Source: Hypomyces perniciosus (Eukaryota; Ascomycota; Sordariomycetes; Hypocreales; Hypocreaceae). From it: a stretch of DNA of 64,000 nt. Where the stretch lies: the NCBI GenBank assembly GCA_008477525.1, contig SPDT01000006.1, forward strand, positions 5,035,277 to 5,099,276. The letters run 5' to 3'. A model generated the notes under the pieces. The model was not told where the DNA came from. It did no database searches and worked only from the letters and a program-made list of their open reading frames with translations. A program made the position numbers and the translations under genes. This document shows positions 33,261 to 44,700 of this stretch, piece by piece. Numbering within the stretch: the stretch's first letter is position 1; each line of letters opens with the position of its first letter.

Positions 33261-34483
33261 ATGGGATCTTGGAGCCAGGTCATCAAGGACTCGCTCGGCC
33301 GGACGCAGTTGTACTTTGCAGTGCCATCCGCAAGTTTAGAAAAGTCATCACGAACTTCTGACGAAGATAGTCTTGATGACCAGGACGGTGGGCGTGCCCT
33401 CCTCGGGGACGAAGCCTACCGTCTCTACCACCCACATCGACGCTTCGGTGCCCTCGCCGTCATCACCGCGACCTGCGTCTTGGTGCTCACTGCAGTGGGA
33501 GCCTTTCTGTTTGGAAGAGCGTGGCAGCCTCACATTGATGAGAAATGCATGAGGCACAGTTCAACCTACTGTCCGTCAAAGATCACAATATGCCAACTGG
33601 ATCTAACTTTTTTTAGCAACCGTAATGGGACAAGTCAGCAATAAATTACACGATGTCAAGTTCAATGGTATATCCCCCCACCAAACCCTTCATTTCTCTC
33701 TACGGTCAGCTAACCGGCCCAACAGGCACCCTTGGTAAGAATTCTGAGTTTTCCGGTCACTGGGGAGACCCAAATGAAGCCATGGACCGCGAGTGGAACA
33801 AATGGGGTTTCGGTAAGTTTGGTTCGTGGAGCCCCCTCCCCTTTTTCGACCTTGACCTGGCAACTCCTTGGCTGACCAGCGCTCCAGTCAAATACGCCAG
33901 CTTTTCCCGCGACGAATTTGCGGCAATGGGCATGGATTTGGAAGGGTCCGCCAAGTTCACTGAAGAGTACGGGGGCGGGTATATTGGGTTCCTCGAGATC
34001 AGTCACAAGATGCATGTAAGTACTCAGTAGTTTCGCTTGGACATACCCTTTTTGTCCTGCAGGTGAGCTGACAGATCGATAGTGTCTGAACGTGATCCGG
34101 CAAGCATATCACAGGGATTACTATGAAAAACCGGAGAACAAAAAATGGGCAACCTGGCTAGATGACAGGCCAATTACTGTCAAAGTGCATATCAGTGGGT
34201 ACCCACGCGCCACTACAATGCACGGTCTGCTAATCGTACCCATTATCTAGACCACTGCTTTGAAATGCTTCGGCAGAACATCATGTGTAGCGCTGACGTG
34301 GGCGTCATTCCTCATCATTGGGTAAAGGATATCCCGGACCCATTTGCCAACTTCAACACGGTGCACAAATGCCGCGACCTTGATAGCGTGGCCAAGTGGA
34401 TTGACGAGCATGTGGTACCGCCTCCACCAGCGACTGGGTATCCGATGCCAAAGGACTCCAAGGTCTGGCCGAGACCACCGTGA
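33261..34483 (+). CDS. UstYa-type (DUF3328) membrane oxidase, gene 1
   Basis: Six exons: 33261-33570, 33617-33667, 33726-33812, 33888-34015, 34083-34194 and 34251-34483, all with GT..AG introns of 46-75 nt and continuous phase, giving 306 aa. The N-terminal ~65 residues are cytosolic. One membrane segment follows (ALAVITATCVLVLTAVGAFL), then the lumenal oxidase domain. Both HxxHC motifs appear only after splicing: HKMHC spans exons 4/5 and HINHC spans exons 5/6, each followed by the usual helix (LNVIRQ, FEMLRQNIMCSADVG). The C-terminus has HKCRDLDSVAKW. UstYa-family proteins catalyse oxidative cyclisation of fungal RiPP cores and some other oxidations. The gene is divergent from the precursor, with an 849-bp shared upstream region. 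Confidence 0.9.
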
Positions 34484-34504
34484 GGAAAGAGGGAACAAAC
34501 ATTA

Positions 34505-35053
34505 CTTGGGGGGTCGTTTAACCAAGGAAAAGACACTTGACCAAGGAAAAGATAAAGTGACTTCAATCCCCCGCTATTTTTCCTACACAATACAGGTAGA
34601 TTTGTTGTTTGAATAACCTTTAGTTTTTTTGACAGATATGTATGAGTGATAATAAAACCTACCCTAAACATAGCAAATTGGTAACTATATTAGTCTATTT
34701 TTTGGACTGCAGATACACTGTGATTAAATAGGCTATAGTTGTTTTTTTACTTAAAACTATTAAAAATTGAAAATTTTACAAGATGTGGAAATTGAAGTGT
34801 TTATGTATACTCTGTATCATGAGGCGAAAAGACATATACTTCACTTTATATGTCGCATTACATGTAAGGTCACTTATCCACACGCACAATGTGGGCTTAC
34901 ATTTACTGGATTTTGATCTGATATCATATGTATATGTGGCTGCAGCTAAAATCTATGTCTTTGGTCTCAGTTAAGTGTCTTTTCCTTGGTTAACCGACCC
35001 CCCGTCCCCAACTATTAGGCACGGGAAAGTGGCTGACTTTTAGACCCCCCAAG
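34505..35053. mobile_element. 549-bp MITE with TA target-site duplication
   Basis: The ends are inverted: left CTTGGGGGGTC.. (34505) and right ..GACCCCCCAAG (35053), each flanked by TA (34503-34504 and 35054-35055). A second matching inverted block, AACCAAGGAAAAGACACTT, occurs at 34520-34538 and in inverted form near 34974-34994. The right arm has an extra ~45 bp between the two blocks that the left arm lacks. The interior is A+T-rich and codes for nothing recognisable. The TA duplication fits a Tc1/mariner-type MITE. It lies directly after the first UstYa-like gene. Confidence 0.8.
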
Positions 35054-35055
35054 TA

Positions 35056-36866
35056 ATGCTATAAAGGTGTCCGGGCTATTGGCTGGCATCAGCAGTGCTA
35101 ACTATAAAAGGATGGAGCTCAAGGCGGCGGTAGTAACGCAATATAGGTAGTTGTTAAAAGGTGGGCCAGGAAAGCGAGGAATCCGGTACCGTATACGGAG
35201 TACACTCGGTAAATCCGCCGGCCGCTAAAAAGAATAGGATATATAAGTCCCACTTCTCTCCACTCTGCTAACTTTCCATATACTAGCGTAAATCAGAGAT
35301 AGAAAAAGTTTGGTGTGATTAAAGACTTAAGTTTACTCCGTATATATGGATGACACTAGGGCTTATATGGGCCCGTGGCGCTGTTTAGCGGTCAGCAAAT
35401 CTACTGAGTTTATACGGTATAAGTGGTGACTTCCTAGTTGAGTTAGACCCAGAAGCTAGAACCGAAGCTAAGACCGGACTCCGGAGGAATCTCGGTTTAA
35501 GTCAAGCTGTTTCCCTACCTATTCCTAGGGTAACAATGCAGGAACTAGGGCCGGCCGCCTACCCTTGACTAGGGATTTTATATAGTATATAATGCTATTT
35601 TGGAATTCTGACGGAAATGGTTTCCTGTTTGTATCGCTGTAAGTCGATTTGGCCGATTTTCCATACAAATAATTTTGCGAAAAAAATAGGAATGAGGCCA
35701 CGAACCTAATTCTGCCATATGAAGACTATTATTCAGTCGGAGGTCTATTGTAGAAAACACTGTATTGTTCACGACAATCACTTCTTATAACCGCACACAC
35801 AAGCACTAGCATTCTACAACTTCTGTTAGCTAGATTTTTTAATTCAAGTTCTATTATTCGAGATCAGTTAATCCCTAAGACTGCAATAGTCATTTCCCTG
35901 TAATTGCTGCTAGGATCCTTCAGAGCAAGGTGCATTCTATAAGGATATCTATAATTTTGTTTTAATACTAAATTCAGGATTAGTCCAATAAACATTAATA
36001 ATAACATGCAGTAAAGCATAAACATTCATAGTATTAGCTCATAGATATATTAAAGATAGATTATATTTGGACTAAGCTACGTAAATAGTTATCTCGTAAA
36101 ATTAGTCATTTGAACTCATGTCGGTCGGTTTCCGCTGTCTCACCAGAAGCGATCTCCCTTCAGCGCACATATAGGTAAGGGAGGTGTCTTAAGCAATCCA
36201 TCTACGCGTACTCCGTACTCCGTACCTACTCGAGCCGAGGCTGTCACCGCAGGAGCTAGCGTGCATCACGGCGAAGAAAAGTGATAACAATTACGCAAGC
36301 CATGGCACATTTGCCACCCTTGTCACACTCGTCACATTTCTCACACCACAATTTGTCTCATGTTAAGTCCCATCACATTTACACTTTTGATTTCATAGGT
36401 ACCCGGAGGTTTGAGACCGGGGGGGCCTTGGTCGGGCAGAAAAAGTCAATATTAGACGGAAAGAAAACAGGTCTCAGAATTTCATGCCTGTCCCGACTTT
36501 TTCTGCCCGATTGAGGCCCCCAGTCTTAGTCGACTCCCCTCCCCCGGTCTCAAGCCTGCGGGTAATACCGTATATACCGAGTAGGCCCCCTCATAATAGT
36601 CTCCCCGCCAGCCTTGTCGCTTTCCTCCTTTTGGTACTGATCGGCCTGGCGTGCCAAGCCACTTCACATATGTCGATTTAGCGCTGATGAACTCCTTGCT
36701 TTCGATCGCCACTTCCTCTTTAGGCAATTATCCGGTCGGTGAGGCCGTCATATCGTCTAGGCGAGATCCTCCCGCGCCTAGGCAGGCTAGAACCTATTCG
36801 TAAACGAGTTCACATGCAACGCATACATCAATTTGCTATATGTATTGTTTTGGTATTTTTCGGCGC
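35056..36866. other. Intergenic, no gene seen; contains an inverted-repeat element
   Basis: About 1.8 kb between the MITE and UstYa gene 2. Mostly A+T-rich to about 36100, then GC-normal. Only short frames. Several TACGGAGTA/CTCCGTA motifs near 35190 and 36210. Confidence 0.5.
36411..36553. repeat. Inverted-repeat (MITE-like) element
   Basis: The left end TTGAGACCGGGGG is matched by inverted CCCCCGGTCTCAA at the right end. Inside, CGGGCAGAAAAAGTC (36433-36447) pairs with GACTTTTTCTGCCCG (36495-36509). The right arm carries about 24 extra bases between outer and inner blocks. A fold-back of this kind suggests a small non-autonomous DNA element. No clear target duplication was found. Confidence 0.6.
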
Positions 36867-37650
36867 TCATGGGAATACTGAATATTTACCAAGTGAAGCC
36901 GCTTTGACGGGGACCTTCTCAGATTGCAGCACATAGTCATAGAGCAACGAAGCATTGCGACACTGGTGCGTCTGCCCTATACCGTTGATTCCGTCCTCCT
37001 CTTTACCCTCTGCATCCAATCTGTTAATTGACCTTTCCAATGCATCATCTGCCGAGCACAGGATAGACTGTATGCTCTATTAGAACCATGGATGAGATGA
37101 AAGGCGTTGGGGTAAATTACCTGAACAATGTAATCAAAGCAGTGCATAAAATGTTTATCATCTTCCATATCATGCATACCACGACTCTCAATGGGATGTC
37201 TATGCATCTCGCCGCTCACCACAACGGTTCGACTACTCATTAATTAGATACTTTATCGTATAACTCGCGCGCAATATGAAATACTCACATCATACTTAGG
37301 CAGTGCAGCTGATGAAACATCGATACCCCAAAGCCATGATTCCTATTATCTTGCAGGTCGACCATTAGGAAGCCTCCGTTTGGTGTGAGCAGCGAATCCC
37401 AGAATTCTGTTTCGTTGGAAGACCCATTGCTGCCGTAAATCGGATGCATCCATGGATCTTTGACGAATTTTGTAGGCGAGAGCTCTTGCGATGGCGTGAG
37501 AGCTGAACACTCGTTCGACCGCACGCGGTCGACGACGGTGGTAATTATGTTATCATAACCGGGGCGGATGAGGAAAAGAATTGTGATAATGGTTATAGCC
37601 GAGGAGAAACATGCGACAAGGCATGTGTGGAGTGGTGTTGACGATATCAT
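36867..37650 (-). CDS. UstYa-type (DUF3328) membrane oxidase, gene 2
   Basis: Minus-strand exons 37650-37289, 37232-37121 and 37076-36867, with introns of 56 and 44 nt (GTGAGT..GAGTAG and GTAATT..AATAG), giving 227 aa. The start MISSTPLHTC leads directly into the membrane segment (LVACFSSAITIITILFLI). The lumenal domain has GFGVSMFHQLHCLSMI (motif 1, HQLHC) and KHFMHCFDYIVQ (motif 2, HFMHC), then SILCSADDALE and THQCRNASLLYDYV, all standard for the family. It is shorter than UstYa gene 1 because the cytosolic tail is almost absent. It shares a short divergent promoter with UstYa gene 3, so the pair is probably co-expressed. Confidence 0.9.
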
Positions 37651-37905
37651 TTTAGAATGTGATGAGGTATGTGTATGTGAGATGTGAGAGTAGGGTGGAT
37701 TATATGAAAATGAAGGATCGAAGTGATGGAGCTGTGGCGCTTGACGGAGTGCATGGCTCAATCCCTCCCTTGCGTCACACCCTTGCAAGCTCTAGAAAGC
37801 TACCCAGGCTACAAGTACTACGATGTATGTATTTACTAAATCTGCACTAGCTAATATCTATGGGCCGTTAGAGAGCGGGTGGCTAACAACTCGGCTCTGT
37901 GACTG
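37651..37905. promoter_or_regulatory. Divergent promoter between UstYa genes 2 and 3
   Basis: Only 255 bases (306 if the second ATG of gene 3 is used) separate the two starts, which read away from each other. A bidirectional promoter is likely; no specific binding site is claimed. Confidence 0.5.
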
Positions 37906-38812
37906 ATGCCCCCTCGCTTTCTGCTCTATCACACATCCCATTCTCAGTTCGAAGCAATGCTCGACTCGGCCCCAGAGAACGAAGTGCCCTTCCTGCCCAA
38001 GGATCATGAGGCCATGCGGACAGCACACCGCGACCACCAGAGCCGCCGAACCACTCGATGCTTGATAGTCATCGTCGCCTTGGTCAGTGCTTTGGTTTCT
38101 GTCGTCGGAACCGTTATTATGCACAATATTCTTCCAATATCTTCCATTGCTTCAAGTAGAAGCCCACCGCGACAGGAACTGCTTCCATCATTGAACCTCC
38201 CACCACTCGGAAGCCTTCTTCGAACTTATGTCGGCGGATCCGCCTACTATGATAAAGATCTGAATGCCAGCCGTGAAGCGTGGATGTCGTTGTTTCCTCG
38301 TACGTTGTTTGCCCTTTGATCACCGTGACTGATACTGATCGAGTCTCAGCGGGAATGGGCTACGTTTCTATGGACAACATAAAAGAAGCAGGAGACATCC
38401 CTCAAATCTTTCAAGATATGAGCACGGATGACTCAGGGCGCTTCTGTGTTGCTGCATTCCATCAACTTCACTGTCTCGTAAGCCTTCCTGCTGCTTCATT
38501 CGCAATCGCCTTCTAAATGCCCACCAGTTCCTCATCTACGCCGACTTTCGCCGCGCCCTAAGCGGGGAACTCACGCATGCATTACACGATTCGCATTCTT
38601 TACACTGCTTTGATTATCTCCGAGAAAGTATTATTTGCGCCGCAGACAGTGCTCTTGAGCCTTTCCGCTCTCAGTTCGATGGTGGTACTCAAGGTAACGG
38701 TGTCGATGGCTTTGGAACTGTGCATCAATGTCGAGATTTCAAACAGTTGTTTGAGTGGAGTGAGAAATTTCGATACAGTGATGGGCATAACGCGGAGAAA
38801 TTTGAGGGATGA
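37906..38812 (+). CDS. UstYa-type (DUF3328) membrane oxidase, gene 3
   Basis: Exons 37906-38299, 38350-38477 and 38528-38812, both introns 50 nt (GTACGT..CTCAG, GTAAGC..CCAG), giving 268 aa, or 251 aa from the second ATG at 37957 (MLDSAPENEVPFLPKD), which looks like the usual family start. Membrane segment: CLIVIVALVSALVSVVGTVI. Motif 1, FHQLHCL, ends exon 2; motif 2, SHSLHCFDYLRES, is in exon 3, followed by IICAADSALEPF and VHQCRDFKQLFEWSE. Two HxxHC motifs are thus intact. It forms a divergent pair with UstYa gene 2 and reads toward the PKS fragment. Confidence 0.9.
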
Positions 38813-39430
38813 TATAGAACGGGGAATGGAAGCTAGATACTTCAAGACATATCAATACACTATCCGAACCACAATATCAAGAATTTCCTTCCTCATTTAG
38901 ATTCCTGACACGCGGTATGTTGATGAAAGATAACCCGAGTTTCTCCTGACCAACAGCCATGAGGATGCCTTCATGTGGCTTCTGGTGCTTTGAAGACCGG
39001 ACAGGATAGTCGACGGCTGTTGCCAGTTGCTTTGAGCATTTCCATAGCACACACATTTCCAGTCGTTCCAACATATATGACCATAGGCAGTGGAAAATCC
39101 AGGGTCCCGTCAAGGTCTTTATTGAGTTTTGGTGACCGCTGTTTCTTAGCTGTTTGGGCATCCAGTTTCGGAAGCGGCCGTCTCCGGTTTGAGGGGTTCT
39201 CTTGAAAAAATGGCATCTTGGCACGAGCGATGAGAGCGGGAACGGGAATATACCCCTTCATAGGGCCGCGGCATGTATGTGGGGCGAAACCGATGTCAAC
39301 TGTTTCTTGCGCAGCTCAAAGAGCTTGGCGTTTGAGGTTTTTCTCCGCCTAGTATATTTCCCCCTCAAAGTGAACGAAAGCCATACGTCTATATTCTCTA
39401 TCCCCGATTTCACGACTTCCCCTTAACAGA
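38813..39430. other. Intergenic upstream of the PKS fragment
   Basis: 618 bases with no recognisable coding content. Short frames on both strands overlap each other and show no motifs. Confidence 0.45.
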
Positions 39431-40465
39431 ATGACCCATTTCTCTAAGGATACAGCCATTATTGGCATGGCCTGTCGCGCCGCTGGTGGTAACAACTCTC
39501 CCGAGGAGCTCTGGCAGTTTCTCTTGGAAAAGAAAGATGCTTCGGGCGAGGTGCCCCATTGGCGTTGGGAGCCGTGGGTAAAGCGAGATGTCCGCAACGC
39601 CAAGGAGATTAGGAAAACGCTCACCCGCGGCTATTTTATTGAAGACTTGGAGGACTTTGATGCCGCCTTCTTTGGCATCTCACCAAAAGAGGCGGAGCAA
39701 ATGGACCCGCACCAACGGCTGGCCCTTGAGCTGAGCTGGGAGGCACTCGAGAACGCAGGTGTCGACCCCATGAGTCTGGCAGGGTCCAATACGGCAGTCT
39801 TCATGGGTGTCGACTCGGATGACTACTCTCGCCTACTGCTCGAAGACATCCCCAATATTGAACCGTGGATGGGCATCGGCACCGCTGCACACGGCGTGCC
39901 TAATCGCATATCCTATCACCTGGATCTCATGGGGCCTAGCGCTGCTGTCGATGCTGCATGCGCTTCGTCACTTGTTGCCGTGCACATGGGTCGTCGGGCC
40001 ATCCTTAATGGTGAGTCTGATGTAGCTATTGTTGGAGGCGTCAACGTACTGCTAGCACCTGCACTCACATGTATGCTTGGTAAGGCAGGTGTACTCTCTC
40101 CGGATGGTATTTGCCGCTCCTTCGATGATGGTGCCAACGGCTACGCACGTGGAGAGGGAGGTGCTGTGTTTATTCTCAAGACGCTGACAAGTGCAATAAC
40201 CGACGGTGATAATATCCTTGCCGTCCTCAGGGGGAGCGCCGTTGCCCACGACGGGAAGACCAAAGGAATTATGGCACCGAATGCCAAAGCCCAAGCACTT
40301 GTCGGGCGCCAGGCACTCGCACAGGCTCAAATTAATCCATTGACAGTAGGGTATATTGAAGCACACGCAACATCTACGCCATTAGGCGATCCCACGGAGA
40401 TGACTGCCATAGAGGCCATCTATGGGTCTGGAGCAGGGAGGTGCCCCGAAAGCCCTATCAGATGA
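39431..40465 (+). pseudogene. Truncated polyketide synthase: ketosynthase (KS) domain only
   Basis: 344 residues from a good start ([20 protein letters not shown]) through most of a type I KS. The active Cys is in DAACASS (about residue 177) and the first catalytic His in [11 protein letters not shown] (about 312). The sequence style ([38 protein letters not shown]) matches fungal partially reducing, 6-methylsalicylic-acid-type synthases, which are about 1750 residues long. The frame stops after CPESPIR, just before the Lys/GHxxxxAG region with the second catalytic His, and A+T-rich non-coding DNA follows. AT, DH, KR and ACP domains are absent. It cannot be a working synthase. The breakpoint is abrupt at about 40465, as after a deletion or rearrangement near the chromosome end. 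Confidence 0.92.
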
Positions 40466-41790
40466 AGAGAATTACGAGTATTTACATACACGTATACTAT
40501 CTCTATTTGCACACAACTTCCATTTAGCCCCACCCTCCCGCCACCACGCCCCACCACTAAACTTTAGTGTATATCCATAAACCAATTACTAAGTATTACA
40601 TTAAATGGTCATATATATATACCTAGTAGGTACTTCGTACTCTATACAGAATACAGAGAATACCTTTGTATAAAGGCGCAGGCAATAATCAAGGTGCGCA
40701 CAATAATAAAGACGCGCGCAATTATATGACAGCTATCTAGTGTGCAGGAGGGAGATTTTGGCGGGCAGCTCGGTCGCAGCTTGGTTTTGTTTACTCTGTT
40801 CAATTGCTTAATTTACGAAATTGGGCTTAGTGCATAGGATATGTGGAATCAGCTAAAAAAAAGAGGCAGGGTAAACTTGAAAGTTATGTGCAAATGGAGA
40901 GTAATTATCTTGATTAAACTTCGACTAGGCTCTGATAAGTAGACGAAGGAGCTTGCATTGCGAATCTTTTCAAAATACAATTAGTGTCTTCCTTTATGGA
41001 GTAATCACTGCAAAAATCAAGTAGAATTTTTTATTTTCAGGGAGCCAGCCCACCGCCAAGAAGTACTCCTGAAGTTTCATCAGGTAACTCACCCCAGTTG
41101 AAACGATCACACTGGATTTATCATCGTTCGCTGCGGAGCAATACAAACGCCCTGGCTTATATTGTTGAAACATTTGCTTGGGTGATGCTTCCCCAAATGA
41201 GGCGGTTTGATCAAGTCAATACTTAAACCGGGAGATTCGCCGGCACTGGCTGATATTCAATGACTCGCAAACCATGAAGACTAGCCAATTCACGGTGTTA
41301 TTCATGAACCCATCAACGCCGTGGATATCGAGTATTCTTTTTATCCGCTTTGTCTGTCTGTCGTCTTGCCCAAACAGAAAGAGTAACAGAGAAAGAGCTC
41401 ACTCAACCCAAGGGCGGCTTTGCGTCTAGGGTTGGAGCCTGGTGTTGAAAGTGAAAGAGGCAATCGATTCCGGTCCTACTTGTATTGTATTAAAGAAAAA
41501 AACTTCTCCAGGTCGTCAAGAACTAACGAGCACACCTGAGGAGAGTGAAGGAGTCCGAAGAGGCTGTGGCACTAGTGAACCGGCGGACTAGCAGGTAGGT
41601 AGTAGGCCGAACTGTATTGATCTCCGACCTTCCTCGAGAGAGGGGGAAGGCCTCTATCTATAGCTGTAGTATGCCATATGGCCCATCTTTATGCCCACTT
41701 ATACACTCTGTCTTTAGGATAGCAGCTCCAGTGTCCTCGGCCTCTGACACAGGTCCTCTAGAGTGCGATCTTGAAAAAGGGTACAAGGTA
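40466..41790. other. Intergenic, no gene seen
   Basis: 1.3 kb between the PKS breakpoint and the hAT element. Nothing related to the missing PKS domains is visible. A 79-codon frame at 41617-41856 runs into the transposon end and is not credible. Confidence 0.5.
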
Positions 41791-41798
41791 ATTGTTTG

Positions 41799-44700
41799 CA
41801 GGGCTGCATCCCGATCAAATCAAATCAAATATTCTATTAAACAAACAAACAAATAAAGCTATTTTTAATAATTCAACAGTTAAATGTATAAGGCTTAATA
41901 TTTAACTTATTTAATTAAATAATTTAAAGTAGTTTTCTTTTAGAATATTATTATTTTAAGCCTAGATATCTATAAAAAAAATATATTTCTATAAGCTATA
42001 AAAAGGTTTACTTAAATATATATAGCCTATAGTAGGAATTAAACTTATAACTTTTTTATAATAGTTATTTTTAGAGATTAGATTATTATATAAGCTTTTT
42101 TATTAGTTATTAACTATGCCTTTGATTATAATTTATATATTATATAGCCTAGCTAGCCTTTAATATAAATCTAGCTTAGTAATACTACTTTATATATATT
42201 ACAATACTATATATATTACTACTATTTAAATATATTAATAATATAACTTTATTTGCATATATACCTTTAATATAATAAATCTTTTAATTTTTAACTTATC
42301 TTTTTATTGCAGTATTTTATTGCAATTTAAAAATGCCTTTAAAATTATCTTTTTTTTTATTTTTTGCTTTAATAGCTATAAAATAATTAAAAATATTTTA
42401 ATAGTAATTTGGCGCAGTTGCTGCTTTATCTTTAATAAATTAATATTATAAAAAGGATTATAAAGCTATATAAGCTAGATTTAAAAAAAAGGCGATTTAT
42501 ATAGGAAATCCTTGCTAGCTATACTTTAAGTATATTATTCTAGATTCCTATCTTTTTTTATATTAATTTTTATAGGTAAATGTTTTTTAGATTTACTGCT
42601 ACTGTAATAAAAAGGGGGCTATTTTAGAGCTATATAAAGCATTAGCAATAACTTTTATAATTAACTATTTTAAAAAATAGTATAAAATATTAAAACATAA
42701 TATTACTGATTTAAATATAAATTTTAATTTTAATAATATTACCCTGCCCTTTACTAAGTAATAGCAATAAAATACTATATTAATTCTATAGTTATATATA
42801 TAAAAAGTTTATAAACTTTACATTATGTATATTATTAATACTAATTTATTATATAAAGCGCTTAAAAATAAATATCTTTAATTTATTATATATTAAATAT
42901 AATAAATCTGTTAAAGTAAAATAAATTAATGTAATTCCTTTAATATAATATTCTCTTTTAAAAAGGGATTTGTTAAAGTAAAGCTTTATACTTTATTATT
43001 ATAAATTTATTTTAATTTTAATCTATAAACTTCTTTAAATTAAAATATAATAATAGCAGTTATTCGCTATTTTTTTTAACTTATATAGTTATTAATAATA
43101 ATATCCTTTTACTTTTTAATAATAGCCTAGAAGTTATATAAAAGAGAATTTTATATACTTTTTAATAAATTATAGATAATTGGAATTTTATTAATTAAAT
43201 TAATATAGTTATCTCTAATAATATATTAAATAATAATATATATATATAGTATTTGTTTTATAGTTTAGACTTATAAATAACTAAAGATAATGTATTCAAA
43301 AGGCAAATATAATATTATAGATATATTTTAAATTTTGTTAACTAGGCCTTTTTATTTAAAAAGGATTATAAAGCTTTTAAATAAGAATTATAACTTTATA
43401 TTGTTATTCAGTACTTTAATAATAATTTTTGCTATTAAAAATATCAAAGTTTTATTAATAAGCTTTATAATATTATTATATTTATTTATTCCTTTTTTTA
43501 ATAAAATAAATATTTTAAAGAGTATACTGAAAAATTTAATAAAAATCATAATTTCTAAATCATTAGTAAATCTGCATTTAAATTAAAGTTTATTTTTAAT
43601 AATAAAATAAAATAAAATTCAATATATTTAATAATTAAATAAGTATTATGAAAGTAGCAGTATATTTAGAAATTCCTATATAAAGATAACTTTAAAAAAA
43701 GCTAAATATGTAGTATATTTTTTAAAAATATCTTTATATTTAAAGATTAGCAGCTTTTAATAGAGATTAAAGAAATCTTTTAACGTTTTTATAGTTAAAT
43801 AATATAATATTAAAGCTAAAGGATTAAAAGCAGTTATAGTTGACTGTAAGAGATTATAATAGGCATTAAATTCTTTTTTAAGTCTTTTAAAGATTAAAAA
43901 GTATTATATATTATATTTACTAATAAGGAAATTTAATAAATTTAAAGCTAAATGCAAATTATAAACTTAACTTAATTAAAGTATATATAATAAAATGTCT
44001 TTATAATAACCTTTTTTTAACCCCTTTAATCTTTTATATCTTAATTAAATATACTATAAAGTCTTTTTACCAATATATAAAACAATTATATTAAAATAAG
44101 CTAGATATTATAAATAAAGTAAACTTTATTTTTTTTTAAAAGGCTTTAAAGTATACTTTTAAGTCTTTATTATAATTATATAGTAGAAGTTTAATATTTA
44201 TGATACTTAGTTTAAAGAATTATTTTTATTTATAGCAGCAGTTATTTTATATTTAAGCTTAAATATTAAATAGTTAGAGAATTATTAGAATAGCGAGGAC
44301 TAGTTTATATAGCTTTATAATATTAAAGATAGTTTTACTATATACTAAAAGTATTAATATTATAATTAGGATAATAAAAGTATATTTAATTAAGATTTAA
44401 TATTAAAAAACTTCTTTTTAGTATTAAGGAAAGATAAAGAAAAGAGTAATTATTAATTATAGTTTAATTATAAAATAGTAAAATTATTTAATAATAGCGT
44501 TAAGCTTAAAAAATATTATTGCTTTAATTTGCCTTAAAAGGTTAATAATTTAATATGGTGGTAAATATTATATTAGTATATATTTTTAACTTTTAATAAA
44601 CTTGCTTTTAATATATTAGCAATTCCTGCTATAGCGGCTAACTATAAAAGAGCTTTTAGTTTTATTAAGTTAATATTAACCTTTTAGCGACTTTTTATAA

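Noticed and set aside
34783..34974. A 63-codon frame inside the MITE as a transposase
   Set aside because: Far too short and without catalytic motifs; the element is non-autonomous.
39431..40465. The PKS as backbone enzyme of the neighbouring cluster
   Set aside because: It lacks most of its length and the second KS catalytic His; it cannot make a polyketide.
43335..43586. An 83-codon hydrophobic frame in the hAT element
   Set aside because: Ile/Leu/Lys/Asn content is what pure A+T sequence encodes; no other support.
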